DNA of 64,000 nucleotides from Conchocele bisecta (taxonomy: Eukaryota > Mollusca > Bivalvia > Lucinida > Thyasiridae), in contig CM055265.1 of assembly GCA_029237695.1 (NCBI GenBank), positions 115,232,067-115,296,066 on the forward strand. The letters run 5' to 3'. A program made the position numbers and the translations under genes. Shown here piece after piece: positions 33,874-45,800 of the stretch. Numbering within the stretch: the stretch's first letter is position 1; each line of letters begins with the position of its first letter. The notes beneath the pieces were generated by a model. It saw only the letters and a list, made by a program, of their open reading frames with translations. It was not told where the DNA came from and searched no databases.

Positions 33874-33945
33874 CTTTGTTCCCAATGAGCCGGGAGCCAG
33901 CTACACTAATTACACAGGTGGCGCCCACAAGGTGCACCGAGTCAA
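33874..33945 (-). CDS. Candidate 72-nt exon of an unidentified gene
   Basis: On the minus strand, TTTTTACATACAG precedes and GTAAGTTTTC follows a 72-nt stretch encoding DSVHLVGATCVISVAGSRLI then GNK in phase 1-1. The donor is consensus quality. The exon is phase-compatible with the first visible LamG-PAN exon 16.7 kb downstream, but could equally belong to an unrelated gene; the peptide matches no family I recognise. Mutator-like element 1 begins 12 nt into the following intron. Confidence 0.35.
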
Positions 33946-34247
33946 CTGTATGTAAAAACAACAAGGAGTGCGTCAAAGTTTCTGCAGATTGTTTCAAAGT
34001 TCGAAATGTGACAGTATAATCTATTGAGTTTGTAAGTATGCTATTGTGTCCATCCGAATGAATGTCAGTCTATTCGACATAACGAAAATATCTAAATAAT
34101 TTGTCTGGAAAACATGTGAATTTGTATTAACGTTTCGTCACCGATTGGTTTCGCTACTAACCAATTTCATTTATTTTCAGGGCTGCCACATGAGTTTACA
34201 CCATGTACAGATGAATTAATTGTTTATTCATGCACCTGCATTTTAAT
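33946..34247. other. Unassigned stretch
   Basis: No repeat or gene recognised; would be an intron if the preceding exon is real. Confidence 0.3.
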
Positions 34248-34440
34248 TTTTGTGCCCCACCACAATAATGGAGGTGGAATTTAGTTTACCCTTGTCCCAT
34301 CCATCCGTCACCAACCTTGTAACTTGTAAAACCTTTAAACCGTACAGTATCCCAACATAGTCGTGACTTCATGACTGTCTTGATATACAGTCATGATGGC
34401 TTACTCTTGTAAAGTGTCATTTTCCTGTGGAATTTTCAAA
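34248..34440 (+). repeat. Pearl-like element, 5' end only
   Basis: TGCCCCACCACAATAATGGA-type start hairpin, TTTAGTTTACCC, then CCTTGTAACTTGTAAAACC as in 50680-50770. No CTAG end follows. Confidence 0.6.
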
Positions 34441-34489
34441 AATAGTGATAAATTATCAAATTTACATATTTTTAAATAAAATAACTTGT

Positions 34490-34871
34490 GGGTTCTATCT
34501 TCCGTTAATCTAGAACCCCTGTTGGGGACTTATAGATGCATGTATGCGCGTCAAACTGACAAGAGTGTTAGTATGAGTAAAAGTTGCAGTAAAAGCCAGA
34601 GGCAGTATATACAGGGGAGTGTTATTCTAGATAAAAGTAAAAACAGGGCTGGGATTTAGGCGAATGTGGTGTGTTCAATCCGGCTGACAGCCTGATTGAA
34701 CTGGTTTAATGTGGGTAGGGTTGGAATACCCATAGGTAGGGAATTCCAGATGGCTACAGTGTATGGGAAGAAGGAGTACTTATAGTAGTGTGTGTTGGCT
34801 GAGATAATTCTGTACTGGAGTGGATGTGAGTGTCTTAATGGTCTGGTGTTTTGCGTTAAGTTTAGGATACT
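34490..34871 (-). pseudogene. Non-LTR retrotransposon 3' end, 5'-truncated
   Basis: The minus-strand frame from 34871 to 34656 encodes a conserved C-terminal tail of Jockey/CR1-like ORF2: PLRHSHPLQYRIISANTHY then FFPYTVAIWNSLP and LNQFNQAVSRI. About 165 bp of 3' UTR-like sequence follows. The upstream edge coincides with the GGATGTTTCGG terminus of another element at 34872, so the copy was truncated or interrupted there. Confidence 0.75.
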
Positions 34872-35790
34872 GGATGTTTCGGTAAACGGTCTCACTAAAA
34901 AGTGACAAGAACATTATTAGCGACATGAAGCGTCAAGAAGATAAAAAAGGCAATAAAAGTCAAATTAATCACTATTTAATATCATATAATGTAATATAGT
35001 AATGTAATGAACCTAACAGAATGATATTTATTGAAAAGATTCATTAATTCAATGATATATAGCAAATAGTATCAACGACAGATTTCCTGCCCGAGCGACA
35101 ACAAACTGAGCGAAGACCACATGTGGACAACAATTTATAAGACGATAATTACTATTCAAATAAGCAATAATCTTACCTTTGGTCACCAATTATTCCTTGT
35201 AATCCTTTTTATATTTGTTATTATAGAATAACAAATGTAATATCCATCACATTACTACACTATTTAACTACTGTAATGCTCATCAATATACATGTAGTAT
35301 TGGCAAGCATAAACCGTGTCGACTTTGCTATTCGCAATTGCAAAATCCAGAAATATCCATCACGAACTGAATATTAGTCCATTCTTTTTTGGAATAAAAT
35401 AATATGTAACATTTTTTACGTATCGAATAACACAAATATGACGTTCAGTACTATGATATTGATTGTTAGCGTGCAAGCTAGATTGAGTAATTGTGGGCAC
35501 GCGCTAGATAATTCAGTTTGGTCACTCATATTGAGTAATTAAGGACGCGTGTACAGGTAAGCGGCTTTGGCTTTGACACCCATGCTAAGTTAATTGCTTC
35601 TTATAGTGATTTTACAAAGCTGTGTTGATAAGCTTGCGTTTATCGACTAGGCTGTATAAATAGACGACGAAAACGTTATTCATTGCATTTGTGTTACTAT
35701 ATAGTCTCACCAGTGCTCTAAATCTATTCCGATGTAGCCACAAAACAAGCAGTCGCTGAATATTTAGGTTCATTTCCTCTGGAAACTTAG

Positions 35791-36028
35791 TCAATTCATG
35801 GCAATGCTAAGAAAACAGAAAATGAGTACATTAGAACATCATCCCAATCTAAAACAAAATTAGCAACAGATTTGATTAACAATAAACCAGTAAAGGAAGT
35901 ATTTTGCGAAAATTTCGAAACTGATAGTGCCCCATGTGATTCCAAACAATTACATAATATGAAAGCTAAAATGGGTTTTTCTTGTGACATTAAGAGGATA
36001 TTATTGGATTTATTCTGGACATTCAAAG
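35791..36028 (+). pseudogene. MULE transposase-like N-terminal exon remnant
   Basis: 238 nt bounded by an acceptor-like GGAAACTTAG and a donor-like AAAG|GTATGT, open in one frame. It encodes EYIRTSSQSKTKLATDLINN, KPVKEVFCENFETDSAPCDS and KQLHNMKAKMGFSCDIKRIL. The order Arg-Thr..., Lys-Pro-(x)-Glu-Val-Phe, then Pro-(x3)-Lys-Gln-(x2)-Asn-(x)-Lys resembles the segment before the DDE domain of FLYWCH-associated Mutator transposases, as I recall that family. The DDE region itself is missing: the next sequence is tandem repeats. Assignment is inference. Confidence 0.45.
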
Positions 36029-36049
36029 GTATGTATGTATTTTATTCTT

Positions 36050-37100
36050 TACACATATTGCATGGAGCTTGTTATCGCTTATTCTGTTGACGCTTATTCT
36101 GTTGTCGCTTTTTCTTTACACACATCGTATGGAACTTGTTGTCGCTTATTCTGTATTCTGGAACTTGTTGACGCTTATTCTGTACATATATTGCATGGAG
36201 CTTGTTGTCGCTTATTCTGTTGACGCTTATTCTGTTGTCGCTTATTCTTTACACATATTGCATGGAGCTTTGTTGGCGCTTTTTCTTTACACATATCGTA
36301 TGGAACTTGTTGTCTCTTTTTTGTAAACATATCGTATGGAACTTGTCGCTTTTTCTGTAAACATATCGTATGACTTATTCTGTACACGTGTATCCTGGAA
36401 CTTGTGTACACATATTGCATGGAGCTTGTTGTCGCTTATTCTGTTGACGCTTATTCTGTTGTCGCTTTTTCTTTACACACATCGTATGGAACTTGTTGTC
36501 GCTTATTCTGTATTCTGGAACTTGTTGACGCTTATTCTGTACATATATTGCATGGAGCTTGTTGTCGCTTATTCTGTTGACGCTTATTCTGTTGTCGCTT
36601 ATTCTTTACACATATTGCATGGAGCTTTGTTGGCGCTTTTTCTTTACACATATCGTATGGAACTTGTTGTCTCTTTTTTGTAAACATATCGTATGGAACT
36701 TGTCGCTTTTTCTGTAAACATATCGTATGACTTATTCTGTACACGTGTATCCTGGAACTTGTGTACACATATTGCATGGAGCTTGTTGTCGCTTATTCTG
36801 TTGACGCTTATTCTGTTGTCGCTTATTCTTTACACATATTGCATGGAGTTTTGTTGTCGCTTTTTCTTTACACATATCGTATGGAACTTGTTGTCTCTTT
36901 TTTGTAAACATATCGTATGGAACTTGTTGTCGCTTTTTCTGTAAACATATCGTATGACTGTACACGTGTATCCTGGAACTTGTTGACGCTTATTCTGTAC
37001 ACATATTGCACATATTGCACATATTGCATGGAACTTGTTGACGCTTATTCTGTTGACGCTTATTCTGTACACATATTGCATGGGCTTGTTGTCGCTTTCA
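36050..37100. repeat. Nested tandem repeat, 357-bp higher-order period
   Basis: Short motif TTGTTGTCGCTTATTCTGTT with ACACATATTGCATGGAGCTT is repeated irregularly; a 357-bp block starting at about 36063 is repeated almost identically at 36420 and partly at 36777. Frames open across it are by-products of the repeat. Confidence 0.85.
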
Positions 37101-37367
37101 ATCGAGTTTCTGACACATTATCTATCTAACACAATATTTATATTACAATTGTTATCTTTATTATTGTATAATTTGTTATAATTTGTTATAAAATACATAA
37201 AATAATGTTCTTGTCACTTCTTGACGCTTCTTGTCGCTTCTTGTCACTTCTTGTCGCTTTTTAGTGAGACCCTTCGGTAAATGACGAGTTCGGTAAATTG
37301 ATAATATAGAGGGAATGGTTTGGATGTTTCGGTAAATTGATATAATATAGTAATTATTAGCGCATAG

Positions 37368-37454
37368 AGTGCAGATCCTGATGAGCCGGCTCGTCTGGAT
37401 CTGCACTGTTTAAAAACACCTATATAAACGGCTGTAGTGTTGAAAGGGTTAATA
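37368..37454. repeat. Family D remnant
   Basis: GTGCAGATCCTGATGAGCCG / GCTCGTCTGGATCTGCAC palindrome and the end GTGTTGAAAGGGTTAA; the left half is deleted. Confidence 0.65.
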
Positions 37455-38134
37455 CACGATTTAAACATGTAGATGCACAGTATGATTGAACTTCACTTTT
37501 TACAGAGTGGGGCTGGTTCAGTTGGACCATGGGTAATATGAATGATAACATATAATCAATTACATGTATTACATATGCTAAATCATGAGAATTTCATCAC
37601 TGAAAAATACTTTTGGGGATAAACTACTCTTGAAGGCTAAACCGTATTGGAGCTCTGGTCCCTAGCATGCACTAAAAGTACATGTACTTCAACTTTTGGA
37701 TGGCTTTAGTCTCTGTGTCTCAGTCGTTCTTAAACCAAAGATGACCAGAATCTCTCGCAACTCAACACCATACTCAACACCATACAGCTCCATTGTCACT
37801 GCGGATGATCCTTGGCACTATATATGCTCACTAACATCGCCACAAATTTCACAATCATTGCTGGAGACACAATGAAGTTGGTTCCCATCCAGTACATGTC
37901 GGTGGCACACAGTGCACTAATGTGGCTCCCAGTCTTTGGCTGGTTATCAATTGCAGCATAGGCCAATATGTCAATAATCCATAATTATACTGTTTGTTCA
38001 CACTTTGTCATGTTAGCCTATTGTTTGGCCTTCGATAATGACCAATTCTACTACAAAAACCCTTTTTATCGAAACATCCAAACCATTCGCTATAATATAT
38101 CAATTTACCGAACTCGTCATTTACCGAAACATCC

Positions 38135-38462
38135 GTAAATAATTTCAATATGCATGAAATAGTAGTTGTGAAGTAGTTGTGAACTTTATTTTTTGGTCAT
38201 TTTATTTTATTGAAATCAACAATATAATGTTAGTGTGTGTTTCTAAATGTAAACTAGGATTCAATCCAAGTGTTTATGCAGTTATATGCTGTATATGTTT
38301 AGTTTTATTGAAAAATATAAAATGCCAATAAACAAATAACAGCCATCACGACCCAACTTGATTGGGTCTGTGATGTTCTCGACTAATCCCAACACTGCCA
38401 GAAATCGTCCACTTCCTGTTTTTGTCGGGCCCAGTAAACAGCATTTACTACTACTAGCTACA
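38135..38462. other. Unassigned AT-rich stretch
   Basis: No gene or recognised repeat, except the approach to the pearl-like core (ACTAGCTAC) just before the next MITE. Confidence 0.35.
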
Positions 38463-38769
38463 CAGGGGCGGATCTAGAGCGGGGGTTCCTGGGTTGCAAC
38501 CCACCCCCCCCCCCCCCACTGTTCGGCCACGGAGTTGACATAGATCACAGTTTACCACCAGTTGGAGTCTGAATTTAAATGCCATAAAACACAGGTAAGT
38601 GCATTTCGTACAGCTCGAAAATAGGACAACCCCCTAGTTGCGAACGGTATCTCTTGCAATTACTCCCGTACCGTCTGTAGCTAGCTATGGACGGTACGGG
38701 AGTAGATTGCAATAGTTACCTTCGCAACTGGACAACCTCCCCGTTCCCCAAAAGCTGGATCCGCCCCTG
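38463..38769. repeat. hAT-like MITE with 5-bp target duplication CTACA
   Basis: Inverted ends CAGGGGCGGATCTAG and ...CTGGATCCGCCCCTG; CTACA at 38458-38462 and 38770-38774. Poly-C tract inside the left end; internal hairpin ACTCCCGTACCGTC..GACGGTACGGGAGT. Inserted in a pearl-like tandem unit. Confidence 0.8.
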
Positions 38770-38774
38770 CTACA

Positions 38775-39285
38775 TATTTGAAACTTGGTATGTAGCTTCC
38801 TTTTGATGCGCAAACTTTATTTTGAATTTTGATTCGACCCCCGGGTCATGGATTATCTCTCCCTGTTTGGCTTAGAATTTCTCAATTTTGCCTTGTAATC
38901 GTAAAGCTTTTAGACCGTACTAGCTACCGACCTAAAACTTGGCATGTAGCTTCCTTGTGATGAGTAGATGCGCAAAGTTTATTTCAATGTTTTATTCGAT
39001 CCCCGGGTCATGGATTATCTCCCCCTTATCAACTTAGAATTTTCCAATTTTGGCTTGTAACTTGTAAAAGTTCTTCTAAACTGTAATAGCTGGAGGTTTG
39101 ATGCTTGGTATGTATATATATAGCCTCTTTATGGTAGACATATATGGTAGATGCACAAAGTAAATTTCTATTTTTGCTTTGACACTGAGCCATGGATTAT
39201 CTCCCCCTTTTGGACTTATAATTTTGCCTTGTTTACTATAAAAGCGATATGTGGGGCATCTGTGTTGTTTGAATACATTTTCTAG
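38775..39285 (+). repeat. Pearl-like core units and 3' end
   Basis: Diverged units with GAAACTTGGTATGTAGCTTC and ATGGATTATCTCCCCCTT, ending AAAGCGATATGTGGGGCATC ... ATACATTTTCTAG. Same core as 50715-51057. The 5' hairpin start is missing. Confidence 0.65.
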
Positions 39286-39580
39286 CTGTATGAGTTTCGC
39301 GCCAATCCCCAAGAAGTATACATTCTAAAATTGATAGTCTAATTCCCACATGTATATACCGGTACATATTAAATCTGTTGTCAGTGTAAAATACGCATTG
39401 AATTCGAAATATGGGGATGTAATACTCTTTAGATACCAAACTTATCTGGAGCGCTGACTTAAGTCTATTACCTGTTACCTGTAAATCTGTGTCTAATTCA
39501 ATTCAATTCTAACACAATTTTCATCCTGTAAACAGTAGCGGGCTGCCAAACTACACTATGTGTTTTTGTTTCATATTCAG

Positions 39581-39814
39581 ACAGGAGTCAGACAGACAGT
39601 ATGAAACAAGCCAGTATTCTTTGTTTCCTGTGCCTGGTTGGTGCGGTGTGTATTGTCGAGGCATGTAACGATGCCATATGTGCGAGCCTCGTCAGCCGGT
39701 GCCAGCTAATTCAGGCGTGTCGCTGTGATATGAGCAACAAAACAAACTGTCCTTGCTGTGGTGATTGTCAGCTGTGTCTCGCCAAATTGTATACAGAATG
39801 CTGCTCTTGTGTGG
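39581..39814 (+). CDS. TWSG1: TWSG1 first coding exon
   Basis: Acceptor TTTCATATTCAG, 20 nt of 5' UTR, ATG at 39601, donor TGTGTGG|GTAAGC at 39814/39815. Carries the signal peptide and the first Cys-rich domain. The start is fixed by the signal peptide and by the absence of upstream coding similarity. Confidence 0.93.
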
Positions 39815-42800
39815 GTAAGCTGAGCTTGAAAAATTGTGTGTGTTGCTTTTATGACGAAAGCTGCCCAAATTTTACGGCTATATAAACAATTCAAAAACAA
39901 GATTTATTTTGATAATATTAAATTAAAGGAAAAATTAAGAATGAGCCTTCTTTTTATTTCGTGAAATTCGGTCAAATTTTGATTTTATTACGAAAAATTG
40001 ATTTCTCTATGGGAATTTAACATGGGGGAAAAGAGGTAGAGGACTTGTGGGAGGAGTCAAAAAACATTTTTTTTTGGTTTTAAATTGACTCCGAAACCTA
40101 GCTAGATGGCTTGGATATGATCATAACTAGAAAACAAAGTTAAATTAAATTTAAAAAATCGGTCCAGTATTTCTGAAATTCTAAAAAAATTCCCCATGTT
40201 AAATCCCCATAGACATCTTCACGGAATCTTCACTCCGTGAAGATGTCTATGGGGATTTAACATGGGGAAATTTTGTTTTCGCAATAAAATCAATATTTGA
40301 CCAAATTTCACGAAAAAAAAAGAAGGCTCATTCTTAAATTTTCCTTTAATTTAATATTATCGAAAACAATATGGTTTTTGAATTGTTTATATGGCCGAAA
40401 AATTTGGGCAGCTTTCGTGAAACAGACAGTAGTGTAGATCCATAGTGTAGCATCCACAGTCCGATCAGGATCTGCAATGAAACACTTATCATGCTTCTAA
40501 CAAGCGGTATGGATGATTATATAGATCATTATCAGGTTATAGGAGTTTTTTATTTGATCAACAGCTACACTGGTCACAAACCCCATAAGATAAACCATGT
40601 GATTTTGTACCTCAGAAGATGTGCGACATCTGACAAATTTACAATATTTCCCATAAATTATGTCAAAAGGTATATATGATATTTATACCCCCCGCAACTG
40701 TGGGTGGGGGTGGTATATAAATGACAGACGATAATAAGTTGCTGGAGGTCAATCAATGAATCCAAATATAGGTAGATCAGGTGTATTATCATATCATAGC
40801 CTCGTTTTCGAGGATATAATAAAGTGCACGTGCATGTATGTCAATATAATAGTGTATCTTGGTGCGTAAAATATATATGTAGTGTGGCTCAGTGGTATCG
40901 AAGCGGGAGAATATCCATACGTTTACAGAACTTTTGCTCATTTCATCTGGTCGTGAGTTTGAACCTCACAAAATGCATTACTTGTGTCGATATCATTCTG
41001 TTCATTTTATGACTGGTTGCTGGAGAAGGGAATAAGTGAAACGGCGAGTGTTATCACTCTTGCTGTATGACCTCATTGTGACATGATCGGCGAGAACATA
41101 CAAGTTTATATTGTATATTTACACATACATTTGTTACCTAAATTTTTGAAAGTGACATAGGGCCGGGTGTTTTCGTCAATATTATATTGTACATATTCCC
41201 TGTTTCGTTTAACACATGTAACTATAATAAACAAATTACTTACTTACTTACTCCCAGATTTTTCATGCAGACACATATGAAATATGCATAGTTGTTAGTT
41301 TTTTTCAAAGAGAGACTAACGTTCTACATGTAATATATCTCATGCTTCATTAATGTAATTTGTAAGAGCAACACACATAAAAAAGAAATTTATAATAAAA
41401 TATAAACAAATCAAAATAGACTGGAGTCAGGTTGTCCGTCCGTCACTAAACTTAACAACAGAGGAATATTGTTATAACTTCTATTTCCTTCATCTAAAAT
41501 GCTTAATATTTCACAGATGCATTCCTGTAAGGCTCTACTACCATGCTGTGCCAAATCCACGACCGTCCAACCCCCGCTGACCCCAAGCTGAAGGTCAAAT
41601 ACTTAAGTCTCTTTACAAAACTTAACATCAGAGAAATATTGTTATGACTTCTATTTCCTTCATCTAAAATGCTTAATATTTCACACATGCATTCCTGTAA
41701 GGCTCTACTACCATGCTGTGCCAAATCCATCGACGTCCAACCCCGCTGATCCAAGGTCAAGGTCTAAATACTTAGTTCTCTTTACAAAACTTAACATCAG
41801 AGAAATATGTTATAACTTCTATTTCCTTCATCTCAAATGCTTAATATTTCACACATGCATTCCTGTATGTCTACTACCATGCTGTGCCAACTCCACGACC
41901 GTCCGCCCAAACCCCCGCTGATCCCAAGGGTCAGGTCAAATACTTGGTCTCTTTACAAAACTTAACATCAGAGAAATAAATTATAACTTCTATTTCCTTC
42001 ATTGAAAATTCTTAATATTTCACTCGTGCATTCCTCTAAGGTTGTACTATCATGCTGTGACAAATCTACGACCGTCCAACCCCCGCTGATCCCAAGGTCA
42101 AGGTGACATACTTAGTCTCTTTACAAAACTTAACATCAGGGAAATATGTTATAACTTCTATTTCTTTCATCGAAAATTCTTCATATTTCATGCATGCATT
42201 CCTCTAAGGCTCTACTATCATGCTGTGACAAATCACCGCTGATCTCGAGGTCAAGGTCACATACTTTACAAAACTTAACATCAAAGAAATCGGTTATAAC
42301 TTCTATTTCCTTGCTCGGATCTGCTTCACATTTCACACACGCATTGCTCCAATGGACCTCTACCACCCTGTCACAAATTCACGTCGTGCCGCCCCCGCTA
42401 ATCCCAGAGTCAAGGTCACAAGCCGACACTCTTGGATTTTATTTTTTGCATATTTAGGGGTACCTGGGCCCACGGTATTCCGTAAGCCTGCTTACTGACC
42501 AATCTAGTTGTGTAGATCAACTGGTGTAGATCCTAACTGTCCTGTGTATACTTGTACACCACAGGTTGAAGTAACGGACCGAGGTCTATAAATACATTAA
42601 ATATACATAAAAGCATCAATAAATAAGCTAAACAATATTTGTATACTTCCTCCATATAGACTTAAGTCTATATTATGGAGGGAGTAAAAAAAAAATTTAG
42701 CTTATTTTTTTTCCATTTATTGATGTTTAATGTATTTATAGCCTTGGTCCGTTATTAGTCAAAAGTGTTAGACAGGTGCTTACACTGGTCGTTGAGCCCG

Positions 42801-45800
42801 AATCCCCGAAAGGGACAGAGGGATGCGTACATGTACCAACCACCCACACACAGCTCATAATGCGCACATATATGGATGTATATATGGATATGAGCAAACA
42901 GGTGCCACATGGCGCTACAATGCCACACGGAGCGCGTGTACAAAGTAATAATTCCAGCACAAAAATATTTACACAATTCCCTAACATTTGATTGGTCCGT
43001 TGCAAGTCCCTGTCCAAAATTTATCTTCCAGTAAACTCCATGCCGAACTACTTTCCGTAACCGTCGGTCGCAGTTAAAATAATTCTTAAGAAAACGGAAA
43101 ATAAACACATTTTCTTGATGAATTTATTTCAAATGCTGGCATTATAAGGAATGAATGGCCTTTTTGTGGAATTTATCGGGGATATAAACTTGGAAAAGTC
43201 GCGGGAATACTGGACGAGGCCCTAAAAAAATTACAATTTTCGAGAATTTTTTTTTATTTTTTTTCGAAACTTGTAATTTTTTATCGCTTCGTCCAGTATT
43301 CCCGCGACTTTTGCAAGTTTATACCCCGATAAATTCCACAAAAAGGCCATTCATTCCTATAATCATGATAATAAACACAAAATCAAATACAAATACGCTT
43401 GTTTAGACTGCAAGGTTGCGTAGACTAATCGCATGGATCACAGGGTAACTTTTTCCAGCTGAGGGGTAGGGGTTACATATGAAATCTCTCTGAACATGGC
43501 ATCCTAAAGCTGCCTGGTTTAGAGGTGCTCAAGTACAGGGCTCCAGATAAGCTGCGTATTTGCTTAAATACCCAATTAAAATTGTCAACAACCCAATTGA
43601 AATCGGAAGTAGCGTGTATCAAAAAGCAATACAAAATTTATGGTACCTTTATTATCCTGCAGAAAACAATAAACAGACCACAAATATAGCATATTTTTCT
43701 TATTTTCCATGAAAACACTTATTCAGTTGGCATTTCATTAGAATTGTCTCCTTGGAGACAATTCTAATGAAATGCCAAGACATGTTTTCATTTCGAAGCA
43801 AACTATTCAATACTTGCTGTCTGTTGATGTGTAAAACAGTAGAGTGATTTTATTTTAGCCAATTCAAATTTTGAAATACCCAATTGCTTCAGAAATGATG
43901 GAGTGACAATACTCAATTACTAATTCCTTATCTGGAACCCTGCAAGAATACTTGTAACACAAGCGTGTGTGTATTGAAATCACAAACAGACATTACAGTT
44001 AAGAGATGAATTAGAGGGAAATCCATGAAGCATAAACACATTGATAGTTTCTGGGTGTCTAGTTTAGAGCATGTGAGCAAGCTGCTCTAGTGTTAACCCT
44101 TAGACTGCTATCTTATTTTCTTTTTGTCTTCTGTTTATTTTCTGTTTTCCATTTTTATCATCAAAAACATGCTTTGACAGCAATTTCGAATAATTATAAA
44201 CCGTCGGGGGATACTGTGGATTTGACAGCGGGCCACGTCCGCCGCAGACACTTCTTGTCCGGAGCATAACTCGACCACCCTTTGGAATATTTTCATGAAA
44301 CTTCACACATGCATAGACCACGACCCGAAGGTGTGTCGCGCACAAGAATGACAACGTGTGTCGCGCACAAGAATGACAACTCTTGCATAGCTAATTTTTT
44401 AGTTATCTCCCTTTTTTGTTTCGCGCACTGATTGACCATAACTCGACCACCCTTTGGAATATTTTTATGAAACTGCACACATTCAATTAGACCACAAACC
44501 GAAGGTGTGTCGTGCACAAGAATGACAACTCTTGCATAGCTAATTTTTTAGTTATCTCCCTTTTTTGTTTTTGCGCACTAATTTCCTGTCCGGAACATAA
44601 CTCGACCACCCTTTGGAATATTTTCATGAAACTTCACACATGCATAGACCATGACCCGGAGGTGTGTTGCGCACAAGAATGACAACTCTTGCGTAGCTAA
44701 TTTTTGAGTTATCTCCCTTTTTTGTTTTGCACACTCTACAAACTGGACAATAATGCATGAAGACCCGTTTTCTCGTGTGCTCTGTACACCTTACCTGTAG
44801 AGAGAACAATAGAGACTGGGAGAACCATTCACCATGTGCTAGCATGTGCAAATGTCCAGTCTTGACCACAGGTAATTTATACAGGTAAATTACTACATTG
44901 GATATTACATTTCCGTAAACTGTGTTGAAAATATTGTGGCATTATGTGGACCTGTGCAGACATATGTAGATAAATATAGGACTATTAAAAAAAAATTCTG
45001 GTCTCCAGTAGCAAGCATTATTATTTTTAATTTTTAAACTTTTTTTTTCATTTTTTTTTTGCAAATTCTTTTTCAATTTTTGTCTAGTAGCATAAGGTCG
45101 TAAGTGCTATATACAGACTATTCACCTGTGCATGTGCTAGCATGTGCAACTGACCACTTACAGGTAATTTATACAGGTAAATGATTATATTACATTTCTG
45201 CAAACTGTGTTGAAAATATTGTGGCAATATGTGGACCTGTGCATATATGATATGTAGATAAATATAGGACTATTAAAAAACATTCTGGGCTCCAGTAGGG
45301 AGCATTATTTTTTTATTTTTTTTTAAATTTAATTTTTGTTTAGATTTTTTTTTTTCATTCTTTTTCAATTTTTGAACTTACCACTAACTTATTACAGGTA
45401 ATTTATACAGGTACATTATTACATTTCCGTAAACTGTGTTGACAATATTGTGGCAGTATGTGGACCTGTGCAGATATATGTAGATAAATATAGGACTATT
45501 AAAAAAAATTCTGGGCTCCAGTAGCGAGGATTTTTTTTTTTTTTGTATATTACATTTCCGTAAACTGTGTTGAAAATATTGTGGCATTATGTGGACCTGT
45601 GCAGATATATGTAGATAAATATAGGACTATTAAAAAAAAATTCTGGGCTCCAGTAGCAAGCATTATTATTTTTAATATTTAAACTTTTTTTTTCCATTTT
45701 CTTTTTTCATTTTTTTTTTTCAAATTCTTTTTCAATTTTTGTCTAGTAGCATAAGGTCGTAAGTGCTATATACAGACTATTATCATATAATAAAACAATT

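Larger units (their letters stand above)
34887..37272. mobile_element. Mutator-like element 2 with perfect 9-bp target duplication
   Basis: 2,386 bp. Ends CGGTCTCACTAAAAAGTGAC and inverted GGGTCTCACTAAAAAGCGAC; TTCGGTAAA flanks both sides (34878-34886 and 37273-37281). Subterminal repeats of GACAAGAAG-type motifs on the left face CTTCTTGTCGCTTC repeats on the right. Contains a transposase-like exon at 35791-36028 and a tandem block at 36050-37100. Confidence 0.7.
34872..38134. mobile_element. TIR element (GGATGTTTCGGTAAA ends) split by Mutator-like element 2
   Basis: Left end GGATGTTTCGGTAAA at 34872-34886 continues after the inserted element at 37273: TTCGGTAAATGACGAGTTCG, GTAAATTGATA, AATGGTTTGGATGTTTCGG. 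The inverted counterpart is at about 38060-38134 (ATCGAAACATCCAAACCATT ... CGTCATTTACCGAAACATCC). Removing the insertion gives arms of about 60 bp and an element near 0.9 kb. Confidence 0.65.

Noticed and set aside
36069..37129. Several overlapping open stretches with repeated MELVVAYSV-like peptides
   Set aside because: They are translations of the 357-bp tandem repeat in Mutator-like element 2, open on both strands, without start context or splice support.
39815..39885. Extension of TWSG1 exon 1 to an in-frame stop (ending PNFTAI)
   Set aside because: The extension reads through a good GTAAGC donor into the family W MITE, whereas the Cys domain ends at CSCVG and the middle exon continues in phase.
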